A stretch of 64,000 nt of DNA from Tardiphaga sp. (GTDB lineage: Bacteria; Pseudomonadota; Alphaproteobacteria; Rhizobiales; Xanthobacteraceae). The stretch is from NCBI RefSeq assembly GCF_028290495.1, contig NZ_JAQGJT010000156.1:1-64000 (forward strand). The letters are read 5' to 3'. Position 1 is the stretch's first letter. Each line of letters starts with the position of its first letter. Shown piece after piece: positions 1 through 8,676 of the stretch. The position numbers and the translations under genes are program-made. The notes under the pieces were generated by a model that was not told the DNA's origin, ran no database searches, and worked only from the letters and a program-made list of their open reading frames with translations.

Positions 1-1556
1 CGGCGGAGCTGCACCGCAGCGAACAGCGCTATCGTCTGCTGTTCGACGCGTGTCCGCTGCCGATGTATCTCGCCGACATCGAGTCGCACGCCGTGCTGGC
101 GGTGAACGAGGCGGCGTGCGCGCAGTATGGCTACGGGCGCGACGAGTTCCTGCAACTCAGCCTTCTCGATCTGCGCCCCAACGAGGATCGCCTTCGCTTC
201 CTCGCCGTCACACGCGCGCTGGCCAAGTCGCAGAACCTCCACGAGCGCACGTACGCCGGCCTGTGGCGCCATTTACAGAAGAACGGCACCGTGTTCGAGG
301 TCGAAATCTTCGCGTGCCTAACGGAGTACGAAGGGCGGCCCGTTCACCTTTCCGTGGCGCTCGACGTGACGGCCCGCCGGCGCGCCGAGCGTGCGCTGCG
401 CGAGTCGCAGGATCAGCTCCGTCGCGCGCAGAAGATGGAGGCGCTGGGGCGTTTCGCCGGCGGCATCGCGCACGACTTCAATAACCTGCTCACCGGCATC
501 GTCGGCTCGCTCGATCTGATGCGGACGCGGCTGGCGCAAGGCCGCACCGAGAATGTCGCACGCTACATTGATGCCGCGATGAATTCGGCCAACCGCGCCG
601 CGGCGTTGACGCATCGCCTGCTGGCGTTCGCGCGCCGCCAGCCGCTGATTCCGAAATCGATCGACGCCAATGCATTGGTGATTTCGCTGGAGGACCTGCT
701 GCGCCGGACTATTGGCGAACGGCTCGATCTGGAGATCGTTGCCGCTCCCGATCTGTGGTGCACGTTGTGCGATCCGAACCAGCTCGAAAGCGCGCTGCTC
801 AATCTGGCCATCAACGCTCGCGACGCGATGCCGGACGGCGGCAAGCTGACCATCGCCACGGCCAATACCCCGGTGGCTCAAGCGCGCGCCGATGCGCCGG
901 CGTTGGCGCCGGGCGACTACATCTGCATCAGCGTCGCCGATACCGGCACCGGCATGAGCGCGGAGGTGGTGGCGCGCGCGTTCGATCCGTTCTTCACCAC
1001 CAAACCGATAGGGCAGGGCACCGGATTGGGCCTGTCGATGATCTACGGCTTCGCGCGGCAGTCGAATGGCCATGTCAGCATCGACAGCCGGCCGGGTCGC
1101 GGCACCACGGTGAAACTGTATTTGCCGCGCCATTGTGGCGTCGTAGCAGGCGATCTCGTGACCTCGGCACGTGACCCCGCTCCCATCGCCACTGGCGAGA
1201 CGGTGCTGGTGGTCGAGGACGAGCCGGTGGTGCGTGCTGTGATCATGGAGATGCTGCACGACGAGGGCTATCGCGTGCTCGAGGCCGTGGACGGCCCATC
1301 CGGCCTGCGCGTGCTGCGCCGGGAGGGGCGCATCGATTTGCTGGTCACCGATGTCGGCCTGCCCGGCATGAACGGCCGGCAACTTGCCGACCAGGCGCGC
1401 GAAACGCGGCCCGGGCTGAAGACCTTGTTCATCACCGGCTATGCCGAAAGCGCCGCCGTCGCCGAAGGCTTTCTGCAGCCCGGCATGGAGATGATCACCA
1501 AGCCGTTCGATCTCGACAACCTGTCGCAACGGGTGCGCGAGATGGTGAACAGGTAA
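1..1556 (+). CDS. PAS hybrid sensor histidine kinase with C-terminal receiver (5' truncated)
   Basis: The reading frame is already open at base 3 and encodes an ordinary PAS start (SEQRYRLLFDACPLPMYL), so the true start lies before the window; the Met codon at 63 is inside the PAS fold. Order: PAS, short linker, HisKA with phosphoacceptor His at 471-473 in the motif GGIAHDFNNLL, HATPase_c with NARDAMPDGG, DTGTGM and GTGLGLSMIYG boxes, then a C-terminal receiver with VVEDEP and phosphoacceptor Asp (codon 1350-1352, VTDVGLPGMNG). No membrane segment is visible in the part present. Autophosphorylation on His and transfer to the attached receiver is expected; the output partner and the signal are unknown. 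No neighbouring response regulator lies downstream. Confidence 0.93.
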   Translation, partial: AELHRSEQRYRLLFDACPLPMYLADIESHAVLAVNEAACAQYGYGRDEFLQLSLLDLRPNEDRLRFLAVTRALAKSQNLHERTYAGLWRHLQKNGTVFEVEIFACLTEYEGRPVHLSVALDVTARRRAERALRESQDQLRRAQKMEALGRFAGGIAHDFNNLLTGIVGSLDLMRTRLAQGRTENVARYIDAAMNSANRAAALTHRLLAFARRQPLIPKSIDANALVISLEDLLRRTIGERLDLEIVAAPDLWCTLCDPNQLESALLNLAINARDAMPDGGKLTIATANTPVAQARADAPALAPGDYICISVADTGTGMSAEVVARAFDPFFTTKPIGQGTGLGLSMIYGFARQSNGHVSIDSRPGRGTTVKLYLPRHCGVVAGDLVTSARDPAPIATGETVLVVEDEPVVRAVIMEMLHDEGYRVLEAVDGPSGLRVLRREGRIDLLVTDVGLPGMNGRQLADQARETRPGLKTLFITGYAESAAVAEGFLQPGMEMITKPFDLDNLSQRVREMVNR

Positions 1557-1785
1557 TTGCACCGCCGCCATCTAACACGGGTGGAACAATCTTCCGGGTT
1601 CTCCGGCGCAATCTAAATTCATGCGGCCTCCGCACCACAAACCTCGAAATCCCATCGGCTGATTCGTTCCCGCTCCCGCCGCGCAATTCAGTTCGCGCTG
1701 TATCATATCGCACCGGAACCTATCGAAGCGCGGCGGCTTGTTACGGGCAATTCGAAGCGATCATCCCGATCGCATGGAGGACATC

Positions 1786-2202
1786 ATGATCCGTCGTATT
1801 CTCGGAGCTACTGCCATTGTCGCCACGCTGGTGATTCCTGTTCTCGCTCAGGCCCAGGGTGTTCCCGGCGGCGTCGAGCGCGGCGCCCGTGACGGTGAAC
1901 GTGCTGCCGGCCCGGTCGGCGCCATCGTTGGTGGAACCATTGGCGGCGTTGTCGGCGGCGTCGCCGGCGTTCTCGGTGTCGATCAGCGTCCGCGCTTCCG
2001 CACCTATGCCGTGGAACAGCGTCGCCCGTCCTATACCTACAACAACGAAGTTCGCGTCGGCGCCGTGCTGCCGGGTGATGGCGTAACCTATTACGACGTG
2101 CCGACTGAATACGGTGCTTCGGGATACCGCTACACCGTCGTCAACGGCCGCACGGTTCTGGTCGAGCCGTCGTCGCGCCGCATCGTCGAAATCGTTGAAT
2201 AA
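1786..2202 (+). CDS. DUF1236 family exported protein
   Basis: 138 residues starting at the ATG at 1786, preceded by a clean GGAGG at 1776-1780; the longer frame from 1738 lacks this site. Residues 1-22 form a signal peptide ending in AQAQG. A glycine/valine-rich stretch (IVGGTIGGVVGGVAG) follows, like the glycine-zipper segments of envelope proteins. The C-terminal 50 residues carry the DUF1236 pattern VGAVLPGDGVTYYDVP...YRYTVVNGRTVLVEP...RIVEIVE. This family is abundant in Bradyrhizobium relatives and has no established function; a periplasmic or outer-membrane location is inferred. The gene is monocistronic and ends in a strong terminator. Confidence 0.9.
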   Translation: MIRRILGATAIVATLVIPVLAQAQGVPGGVERGARDGERAAGPVGAIVGGTIGGVVGGVAGVLGVDQRPRFRTYAVEQRRPSYTYNNEVRVGAVLPGDGVTYYDVPTEYGASGYRYTVVNGRTVLVEPSSRRIVEIVE

Positions 2203-2221
2203 TTTCGACTGAAGTTCCATC

Positions 2222-2249
2222 AATCAGGCCGCCTTCGGGCGGCCTGATT
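2222..2249 (+). terminator. Rho-independent terminator after DUF1236 gene
   Basis: A perfect 12-bp stem with a TTCG tetraloop begins 20 bases after the stop codon and runs into a T-rich tail (GATTTGTTTG). The stem is formed by 2222-2233 and 2238-2249. Confidence 0.9.
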
Positions 2250-2361
2250 TGTTTGTTCTGTGGCGATTGGCAGCAGTGGTCACGACTCGCGTTTTCACGT
2301 AATGTGTTGCTCGAAATAACACCTTGCGGCGGGCGCGAATGCCGCCGGGATCCGGAGTGAC

Positions 2362-3330
2362 GTGGCCCTTGAACGTGAGCGATTCGCTGCTGCCGCGGTC
2401 TTTGAAATTCCCGCTAGCCTCGGCCCGCATCATCGCCAGATCGATCTCCCCGCAGGCGTGCAGCCCTATCGCATCGATTGGGTGAATGTCTCCGTGATTG
2501 GTGCCATTCATGCGCTGGCCTTGCTGGCGCTGCTGCCGATCTATTTCAACTGGACCGCCGTGATCGTCGCGATCATCTGCGCGCGGCTGTTCGGTCTGAT
2601 CGGCATCAATATCGGCTATCATCGCCTGCTGACGCATCGCGGCTTCAAATGCCCGAAATGGCTGGAGCATGGCTTCGTCGTGATCGCGATCTGCTGCGCC
2701 GAGGACACGCCGGCTCGCTGGGTCGCCGTGCACCGCCGCCATCACGAAAAGTCCGACGAACAGCCCGATCCGCACAGCCCGCTGGCCGGCTTCTTCTGGG
2801 GCCATATCGGCTGGCTACTGGTGAAGAACCCCGATCTGTCGCGGCTCGGCATCTACGACCGCTACGCCAAGGACATCCTGCGCGATCCGTTCTACCTGAC
2901 GCTGGAGCGCCATCTGTGGCAGCTCAAGATCATGCTGATCCAGCTCAACGTATTCTTCTTCGCCGGCTTCCTCGCCGAACTGGCGATGGGCGGCACGTGG
3001 TCCGAGGCTGTGATCTTTGCGCTCAGCGTCGTGATATGGGCGGTGTTCGTCCGCACGGTGTTCGTCTGGCACCAGACCTGGGCGGTGAATTCGCTCACCC
3101 ACATGTGGGGCTATCGCAATTACGCCACCGACGAGGACAGCCGAAACAACTGGTTCGTCGGCCTCTGGGCGCATGGCGAGGGCTGGCACAACAACCACCA
3201 TGCCGACCAGCGCTCCGCGCGCCACGGCCATCGCTGGTGGGAGTTTGATACCACCTACCTCACCATCCGCCTGCTCGAAAAATGCGGGCTGGCCTGGGAT
3301 GTGGTGCAGCCGAGAAATCTCAAGCCGTAA
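2362..3330 (+). CDS. Acyl-CoA/acyl-lipid delta-9-type fatty acid desaturase
   Basis: 322 residues. The three histidine boxes of membrane di-iron desaturases are present in order: HRLLTH, HRRHH and HNNHH, with four hydrophobic segments between them (for example ALLALLPIYFNWTAVIVAIICA). The spacing and the sequence around HRRHHEKSDEQPDPHSP match the stearoyl-CoA desaturase (SCD1/OLE1) class that inserts a cis double bond into saturated acyl chains using O2 and an electron donor. GTG at 2362 is the chosen start, preceded by CCGGAG. The gene stands alone, so the electron donor is encoded elsewhere. Expected in the inner membrane, adjusting lipid fluidity. Confidence 0.92.
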   Translation: MALERERFAAAAVFEIPASLGPHHRQIDLPAGVQPYRIDWVNVSVIGAIHALALLALLPIYFNWTAVIVAIICARLFGLIGINIGYHRLLTHRGFKCPKWLEHGFVVIAICCAEDTPARWVAVHRRHHEKSDEQPDPHSPLAGFFWGHIGWLLVKNPDLSRLGIYDRYAKDILRDPFYLTLERHLWQLKIMLIQLNVFFFAGFLAELAMGGTWSEAVIFALSVVIWAVFVRTVFVWHQTWAVNSLTHMWGYRNYATDEDSRNNWFVGLWAHGEGWHNNHHADQRSARHGHRWWEFDTTYLTIRLLEKCGLAWDVVQPRNLKP

Positions 3331-3388
3331 TTCGAGATATCGGAGCCGCACTGCAACTTTTTGCCACAATCGGCGTTAGAGCTGCATC

Positions 3389-3637
3389 ATGACAAAGCCC
3401 GATATCTGGTATGTGGCCTTCGGCCCCGACAAATCCATAAGATCCGATGCGAGCGCCGCTGGCACCGTGCGAACGACCAAGACCTTCAAGTCGGAAATCG
3501 ACGCCAAGCTGTTCGCCAAGCAGATCATCGCCAAGGGGTGGACCGCCACGGCGGGCACGCTGAATCCGCATCAGCCCAAGCAGACCATCCCCGCCTCGAA
3601 GATCGAGCAATGGGCCGACCCCGGTTTCGCGGGGTAG
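3389..3637 (+). CDS. Conserved small hypothetical protein
   Basis: 82 residues (MTKPDIWYVAFGPDKS...), no signal peptide or membrane segment. Similar short proteins beginning with a WYVAF-type strand and carrying a KTF-x-S-x-x-DAKLFA-x-x-x motif are common in Bradyrhizobiaceae, which I recall but cannot check here. The composition (Lys/Thr-rich, one central helix AKLFAKQIIAKGW) suggests a small soluble alpha/beta protein. It ends four bases before the convergent MBL hydrolase. No function is assigned. Confidence 0.7.
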   Translation: MTKPDIWYVAFGPDKSIRSDASAAGTVRTTKTFKSEIDAKLFAKQIIAKGWTATAGTLNPHQPKQTIPASKIEQWADPGFAG

Positions 3638-3641
3638 GGCC

Positions 3642-4310
3642 TTAGGCCTGCCCTGTCAGGAACGGATTTGTCATGCGCTCCTGGCCGATGCTGGAGCCCG
3701 GGCCGTGGCCGCAGATGAAGCCGACATCGTCGCCGAGCGGCAGTAGCTTGGTGGTGATCGATTGGATCAGCTGCTCGTGGCTGCAGCCGGGGAAATCGGT
3801 GCGGCCGACCGAGCCTGCGAACAGCACGTCGCCGACATGGGCGAACTTCATCGCCTTGTTGTAATAGACCACACTGCCCGGCGAATGGCCGGGGCAGTGC
3901 AGGATGTCGAAGTTCAGCCCGCCGACACTGACGCGGTCGCCTTCGTTCAGCCAGCGGTCCGGGGTGAAATTGCGCACGCCGGCCATACCGTATTTGGCGC
4001 CGCTTTCCTCGACGAGATCGAACAGAAACCTGTCGTCGATATGCGGGCCGATGATCTCGACCTTCAGCGCGTCGCGCAATTCGGCGGCGCCGCCGACATG
4101 GTCGATGTGACCATGCGTCAGCCAGATCGCCTCGACATTCACATTGGCCTTGGCGATTGCGTCCCGGATCAGCGGCACGTCGCCGCCGGGATCGATCACC
4201 ACCGCTTGCCGGGTGGTTTCGTCCCACAGCAGCATGCAGTTCTGCTGGAACAGGGTGACGGGAATGATGACGGCGCCAGCGGCGGCTTTGTGCTCGTTTT
4301 CATGGCTCAT
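3642..4310 (-). CDS. Metallo-beta-lactamase fold hydrolase (glyoxalase II-like, YcbL type)
   Basis: 222 residues. Metal-binding signature THGHIDHVGG is complete, followed by HCPGHSPGSV, the bridging Asp in HVGDVLFAGSVGRTD and the last His in ICGHGPGSS. The size and the GSVGRTDFP element match the small single-domain hydroxyacylglutathione hydrolase-like proteins (YcbL), which cleave thioesters such as S-lactoylglutathione with two Zn ions. The long C-terminal glutathione-binding domain of GloB is absent, so the real substrate is uncertain. It faces mmcB divergently with a 59-base gap. Confidence 0.88.
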   Translation of the reverse strand: MSHENEHKAAAGAVIIPVTLFQQNCMLLWDETTRQAVVIDPGGDVPLIRDAIAKANVNVEAIWLTHGHIDHVGGAAELRDALKVEIIGPHIDDRFLFDLVEESGAKYGMAGVRNFTPDRWLNEGDRVSVGGLNFDILHCPGHSPGSVVYYNKAMKFAHVGDVLFAGSVGRTDFPGCSHEQLIQSITTKLLPLGDDVGFICGHGPGSSIGQERMTNPFLTGQA

Positions 4311-4356
4311 CGCGCCACAATGCTGATTTTTGCGGGCGAGCCAAGGGGGAATCCGC

Positions 4357-4362
4357 TATAAT
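4357..4362 (+). promoter_or_regulatory. TATAAT -10 element, candidate leaderless mmcB transcript
   Basis: A perfect TATAAT ends eight bases before the mmcB ATG (4370), so a transcript starting six to seven bases after it would begin at or next to the start codon. No purine-rich ribosome site lies between. A good -35 at the right distance is not seen. Confidence 0.4.
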
Positions 4363-4369
4363 CTTTCGC

Positions 4370-4867
4370 ATGGAATCGACCGTTGCTCCTCTCACGCTGG
4401 CGCCCCCGCTCGATCGTCGCCAGTCGGAAACCGCGCTGGCGATCGCGCGCGGCACGGCGCGACTGCTGCGCGGCCTGGGATTTTCCTGTCTCAGTGAGGT
4501 GTCATTGCCGTCGGGGCGGCGTGCCGATCTGGTGGCGCTGAACGAGCGGGGCGAGATATGGATCGTCGAGATCAAGTCGTCACTGGCCGACCTGCGCGCC
4601 GACGACAAATGGCCGGACTACCGACTGCATTGCGACCGGCTGTTCTTCGCCTTCACGCAGGATCTGTCCTGCGATCTGTTTCCCGGGGATACCGGACTGA
4701 TCGTGGCGGACGCCTATGGCGCACACATCCATTGCGAGGCGCCGGAGCATCGGCTGCCCGCGCCGACGCGGAAACTGATGATGCTGCGCTTTGCCACAAC
4801 GGCCGCGCAGCGCCTCAACCGGCTGCATGACCCACAGGGTCATGCAGAATTTCTCAACGAAGTGTAG
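4370..4867 (+). CDS. mmcB: MmcB family DNA repair protein
   Basis: 165 residues matching MmcB (COG5321): N-terminal helices QSETALAIARGTARLLRGLGF, then the nuclease-like core GRRADLVAL...WIVEIKSS, and YRLHCDRLFFAF. The Asp and Glu-x-Lys of the core resemble the PD-(D/E)XK active site. In Caulobacter this protein contributes to survival of mitomycin C damage and is damage-inducible. No GTTC-N7-GTTC LexA box is visible in the short upstream gap, so SOS control is not supported here. The start has no Shine-Dalgarno sequence, which fits a leaderless message. Confidence 0.85.
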   Translation: MESTVAPLTLAPPLDRRQSETALAIARGTARLLRGLGFSCLSEVSLPSGRRADLVALNERGEIWIVEIKSSLADLRADDKWPDYRLHCDRLFFAFTQDLSCDLFPGDTGLIVADAYGAHIHCEAPEHRLPAPTRKLMMLRFATTAAQRLNRLHDPQGHAEFLNEV

Positions 4868-4888
4868 TTTCTCCCCCGCATACTCACT

Positions 4889-4969
4889 TGTCATCACCTG
4901 CGAAAGCAGGTGATCCAGCATAAACGGGCCTGAGTTTACCGGGGCGCCCGATCAAGCCGGGCGATGACA
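4889..4969. repeat. REP/MITE-like intergenic element with two hairpins
   Basis: The segment is bounded by the inverted pair TGTCATC (4889-4895) and GATGACA (4963-4969). Inside lie a hairpin ATCACCTGC-gaaa-GCAGGTGAT (4892-4913) and a second CGCCCG-n7-CGGGCG (4945-4963). Elements of this layout, with a GTGATCCAGCA-type core, are scattered in bradyrhizobial genomes. No other copy was noticed in this window, so the repeat nature rests on recall. Confidence 0.55.
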
Positions 4970-5007
4970 GGGAGCATGTCGTGAAAAGAACTCGTGATGG
5001 TCGCCTC

Positions 5008-5562
5008 TCAGCGCGGCGCGCGTTTCGCGAGAATCCGCTGCAAGGTGCGGCGGTGCATGTTGAGCCGGCGTGCGGTTTCCGAAACGTTGCGGCTGCACAT
5101 TTCGTAGATGCGCTGGATGTGTTCCCAACGAACGCGGTCGGCCGACATCGGGTTGTTCGGCAGTTCGGATTTTTCGCTGCCGCTGGCCAGCAATGCTGCG
5201 ACAACGTCATCGGCATCGGCCGGCTTCGACAGATAATCGACGGCGCCCATCTTCACGGCGGTGACGGCGGTGGCGATGTTGCCATAGCCGGTCAGCACGA
5301 TGGCGCGCGCATCCGGCCTCTGCAGCTTCAGCGCCGACACCACATCGAGCCCGTTGCCGTCGCCGAGTCGCAGATCGACGACCGCGAAGGCGGGCGCGGA
5401 TTTGCCGATATGCGCCAGGCCTTCCGAGACGGAGTCGCAGGACGTGACGGTAAATCCGCGGGTTTCCATCGCGCGCGACAGCCGCTCCAGGAACGGCTTG
5501 TCGTCCTCGACGATGAGGAGCGAGCGGTCGGTCTGGCCTGTCAGTTCGGCGATGGCGTTCAC
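5008..5562 (-). CDS. actR: ActR/PrrA/RegA-family redox response regulator
   Basis: 184 residues. Receiver domain with LLIVEDD, phosphoacceptor Asp in VVDLRLGDGNGLDVV, Thr in IVLTGYGN and Lys in YLSKPADADD. The short linker leads to the Fis-type helix-turn-helix (WEHIQRIYEMCSRNVSETARRLNMHRRTLQRILAKR) that is nearly invariant in this family. These regulators control photosynthesis, nitrogen fixation, respiration and acid or redox responses with a quinone- and cysteine-sensing kinase (RegB/ActS/PrrB). That kinase gene normally sits next door but is absent here: the divergent neighbour is an MFS carrier. Confidence 0.92.
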   Translation of the reverse strand: MNAIAELTGQTDRSLLIVEDDKPFLERLSRAMETRGFTVTSCDSVSEGLAHIGKSAPAFAVVDLRLGDGNGLDVVSALKLQRPDARAIVLTGYGNIATAVTAVKMGAVDYLSKPADADDVVAALLASGSEKSELPNNPMSADRVRWEHIQRIYEMCSRNVSETARRLNMHRRTLQRILAKRAPR

Positions 5563-5781
5563 GTGCGGATACCCTCCATGTTCTTATGCATAGTATATGG
5601 CGTGGGCTGCCGCCCCGCCAAGGGCGCAAGCGCCGGAATGGCGGCATCGTGAAGCAAATGCACGCATTTCCCGGCGGCTATTGCCGTATTTGAAGGGCGC
5701 AGGCACCATTCGCGGCGTGTTGTCGCAGTTGCGTCGCAACACATCGCCATGAGAGCCGCCGTAAAGGACGCCACTACCGCC

Positions 5782-7029
5782 ATGCCTATCGACGAAACCT
5801 CGATCCGCTACGCCGGTTGGCGCATTGTCGGCGTCTGCTTTTGCCTCGCGACATTCGGCTGGGCGCTGGGCTTTTACGGGCAGAGCGTCTATCTCGCCGA
5901 GTTGCAGCGCGTGCATGGCTGGCCGGCCTCGACGGTCGCGTCGGCGACCACGTTCTTCTATCTGATCGGCGCGCTGCTGGTGGTGTTCCTCAGCGAGGCG
6001 ATCCGCGCTTTCGGGCCGCGCGCCTGCCTGCTGGTTGGCGTCGTCGCGATGGCCGGCGCCACGGTGCTGCTCGGCCAGATCACCGCGCCATGGCAGCTCT
6101 ATGCGGTCAACGCCTTGCTGGCATTCGGGTGGGCCGGCACCAGTCTCGGCGCTGTCACCAACACGCTCGGCCTGTGGTTCGACAAGCGGCGTGGCATGGC
6201 GATCAGTCTGGCGCTCAACGGCGCGAGCTTCGGCGGAATTGTGGGCGTGCCGCTGTTGGTGGCTGCGATCGCCCACTTCGGCTTCTCCGGCGCAATGATC
6301 GCGGCGGCGGTTGCGATGGTCGTGACGCTGGTGCCGGTGATTCTCTTTTTCGTGGGCAAGCCACCGAGCGAGCGATCATTGATCTCCGGCAATCCCGCGG
6401 ACACGCAGACCTCGCCGCAGATTCGCACAAGGGCGTTTCGCGATGTCGGCTTCCTCACGCTGATGATCGCGTTTGCGCTGGCGCTGTTCGCACAGGTCGG
6501 GTTCATCGTTCACCTGATCTCGTATCTCGATGCCCTGATCGGCCGCGAGCGCGCCGCCGGCGCGATGGCGCTGATGACCCTGATGGCGGTGATCGGGCGG
6601 GTGCTGTTCTCGGCGGTGATCGACCGGCTGCCGCAGCGGCGCGCTTCGGCGGTCTGTTTTCTCAGCCAGGCGGTGGCGCTGGTCGTTGTGATCAACGCAC
6701 GCCAAGATGCGCTGCTGTTTTTCGGCTGTGCGCTGTTTGGCTTCTCCGTCGGTAACCTGATTACGCTGCCGGCCTTGATCGTGCAGCGCGAGTTCGACGC
6801 GCGGTCGTTCGGTGTGCTGATCAACCTCATCACCGCGGTAACGCAGGTCACCTATGCCTTCGGCCCCGGCATGATCGGCTGGCTGCGCGATCTCTCGGGC
6901 AGCTACGCGGCGCCGTTCTATGCCTGCATGGCGTTGCAATTGGTCGCGGCAGTGCTGATCCTGCTGCGCGCAGCGCCGATCACACCACCCGCTGCGTCAG
7001 CAGTTCTTCCAGATCGAGCCGCCGATTGA
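5782..7029 (+). CDS. MFS transporter
   Basis: 415 residues from ATG 5782 (MPIDETSIRYAGWRIVG); an in-frame ATG at 5749 would add 11 residues. About twelve hydrophobic helices are visible, with the MFS loop motif as LWFDKRRGMAISLALNGASFGG between helices 4 and 5, and a polar central loop around residues 205-220. This resembles the monocarboxylate/oxalate-formate-type MFS branch. The substrate is unknown. Its last 50 bases overlap the convergent VOC gene. Confidence 0.85.
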   Translation: MPIDETSIRYAGWRIVGVCFCLATFGWALGFYGQSVYLAELQRVHGWPASTVASATTFFYLIGALLVVFLSEAIRAFGPRACLLVGVVAMAGATVLLGQITAPWQLYAVNALLAFGWAGTSLGAVTNTLGLWFDKRRGMAISLALNGASFGGIVGVPLLVAAIAHFGFSGAMIAAAVAMVVTLVPVILFFVGKPPSERSLISGNPADTQTSPQIRTRAFRDVGFLTLMIAFALALFAQVGFIVHLISYLDALIGRERAAGAMALMTLMAVIGRVLFSAVIDRLPQRRASAVCFLSQAVALVVVINARQDALLFFGCALFGFSVGNLITLPALIVQREFDARSFGVLINLITAVTQVTYAFGPGMIGWLRDLSGSYAAPFYACMALQLVAAVLILLRAAPITPPAASAVLPDRAAD

Positions 7030-7477
7030 ACATCGCGATGCCGCCGTTGGTGTCGCGCGGCCACTCGGCTTCCGGGCGGTCCCAGTACAACTCGACACCG
7101 TTCTGGTCGGGGTCGCGCAGATATAGCGCCTCGCTGACGCCGTGGTCGGCGGCGCCATCCAGCGTGATGCCGGCCTGCAGCACGCGGTGCAGTGCGTCGG
7201 CCAGCGCGGCGCGGGTCGGATACAGGATCGCGGTGTGATACAGCCCGGTCGTGCCGAGCGGCGGTGGCTCGCCGCCCTTGCTCTCCCAGGTGTTGAGCCC
7301 GATGTGGTGGTGATAGTCGCCGGCGGCAATGAACGCCGCCTGGTCGCCGTAGCGCTGCGTCAGTTGGAAACCGAGCACGTCGCGGTAAAAACCGAGCGCC
7401 CGTTCGAGGTCGGCGACCTTGAGGTGCACATGGCCGATTTTCGTGCCCGCGGCGATCGGCTTTGCTTCGTCGGCCAT
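6980..7477 (-). CDS. VOC family protein (extradiol dioxygenase/glyoxalase fold)
   Basis: 165 residues with two betaalphabetabetabeta repeats. Likely metal ligands are His in KIGHVHLKVADLERALGFY, His in YHTAILYP and Glu in NGVELYWDRP. DLERALGFYRDVLGF is the classic VOC entry motif. The pattern is like CatE-type catechol 2,3-dioxygenases of Gram-positives, but many homologues are uncharacterised, so the reaction is left open. It overlaps the 3' end of the MFS gene on the other strand, suggesting compact convergent ends. Confidence 0.82.
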   Translation of the reverse strand: MADEAKPIAAGTKIGHVHLKVADLERALGFYRDVLGFQLTQRYGDQAAFIAAGDYHHHIGLNTWESKGGEPPPLGTTGLYHTAILYPTRAALADALHRVLQAGITLDGAADHGVSEALYLRDPDQNGVELYWDRPEAEWPRDTNGGIAMFNRRLDLEELLTQRVV

Positions 7478-7576
7478 GTTGTCTCCGTATGCGATGACAG
7501 AGTGCCAGATCTATGCACGCTTGCCGCCTTCGCAAGCGTGGAGACCTCGCAATCCCGCGGGGGGGAACGAACCCGC

Positions 7577-8623
7577 TTATCTGATCGGCGGCGCGTACTG
7601 GACGCCGCCGGCGCTCCACAGCTGGTTCAGGCCGCGCGGAATCCGCAGCTTCGAGCCAGCGCCGATGTTGCGCTCATAGACCTCGCCATAGTTGCCGACA
7701 CGGCGGATGATGCGCGCCGCCCAATCCTTGCTGAGGCCGAGTTCCTCGCCATAGGCGCCCTCGGTGCCGACCAGTCGCATCACGTCAGGCTTCTTCGATT
7801 TCAGCGCCTCGTCGATGTTCTGCGAGGTGATGCCGAGTTCCTCGGCGTTGATCATGGCATAGAGCGTCCACTTCACGATCATCATCCAATCGTCGTCGCG
7901 CTGCCGTACCACTGGCGCCAGCGGTTCCTTCGAGATCACATCGGGCAGGATGGTGTGGTCCTCTGGCTTGCCGAGCGTCAGCCGGAGTGCATAGAGCTGC
8001 GAGGCGTCGGCCGTGAAGGTGTCGCACTGCCCGGACGCGTAGGCCTTCGTGACGTCGTCAAGTTTGCCGAATTTCATCTCAGTATATTTGATGTTGTTGG
8101 TACGGAAGTAGTCCGCGAGGTTGAGCGCGGTGGTGGTGCCGTCCTGCACGCAGACCTTGCTACCGTCGAGGTCGAGCGCGCCGTCGATGTTGCGCGCCTT
8201 CGGCACCATGAAGCCCTGGCCGTCGTAATACGACACCGCCGGGAAGTATAAATCATACGACGTCTCGCGCGACATGCTCCAAGTCGAGTTGCGGCTGAGA
8301 ATGTCGACCTTGCGGTTCTGCAATTCCTTGAAGCGGTCGGTGGCGTCGAGCGGCACGAAGCTGACCTTCTTCGCGTCATCAAAGATGGCGGCCGCGACCG
8401 CACGGCAGAAGTCGACATCGAAGCCGGTCCAGTTGCCCTGGGCGTCCGGCGTCGAGAAGCCGGGCAGGCCGGTGTTGACGCCGCACAGAACCGCGTCGCG
8501 CTTGACCGTGCGCTTCAGTGTCTTGGTGTCGTAGCGCTCATAGGTGATCGCGGCGGCCGCAACCGCCGTTGCGGCGACGAGGCCGATTGCGAGGCCCGTG
8601 GCAAAGGTCCGTTTCATCGACAT
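7577..8623 (-). CDS. General L-amino acid ABC transporter substrate-binding protein (AapJ/BztA-like)
   Basis: 348 residues with a signal peptide (MSMKRTFATGLAIGLVAATAV) and the PBP2 fold of AapJ: VLCGVNTGLPGFSTPD near the mature N-terminus, GFDVDFCRAVAAAIF, DILSRNSTWSMSRE, CVQDGTTT and CDTFTADASQLYA. AapJ feeds the AapQMP permease and imports a broad range of L-amino acids. No permease or ATPase genes adjoin it, so this is an orphan binding protein that probably uses a transporter encoded elsewhere or acts in sensing. It is followed on the same strand by an L,D-transpeptidase from its own promoter side. Confidence 0.9.
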   Translation of the reverse strand: MSMKRTFATGLAIGLVAATAVAAAAITYERYDTKTLKRTVKRDAVLCGVNTGLPGFSTPDAQGNWTGFDVDFCRAVAAAIFDDAKKVSFVPLDATDRFKELQNRKVDILSRNSTWSMSRETSYDLYFPAVSYYDGQGFMVPKARNIDGALDLDGSKVCVQDGTTTALNLADYFRTNNIKYTEMKFGKLDDVTKAYASGQCDTFTADASQLYALRLTLGKPEDHTILPDVISKEPLAPVVRQRDDDWMMIVKWTLYAMINAEELGITSQNIDEALKSKKPDVMRLVGTEGAYGEELGLSKDWAARIIRRVGNYGEVYERNIGAGSKLRIPRGLNQLWSAGGVQYAPPIR

Positions 8624-8676
8624 TGATTCAACTCATGCGTTATCGGGAAAATTTTGCTTTGAAATCGAAGCGGGGA

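Noticed and set aside
1715..1742. GGAAC followed by TGTT before the DUF1236 gene, read as an EcfG promoter.
   Set aside because: The gap is 19 bases rather than 16 or 17 and the second element lacks the C of CGTT.
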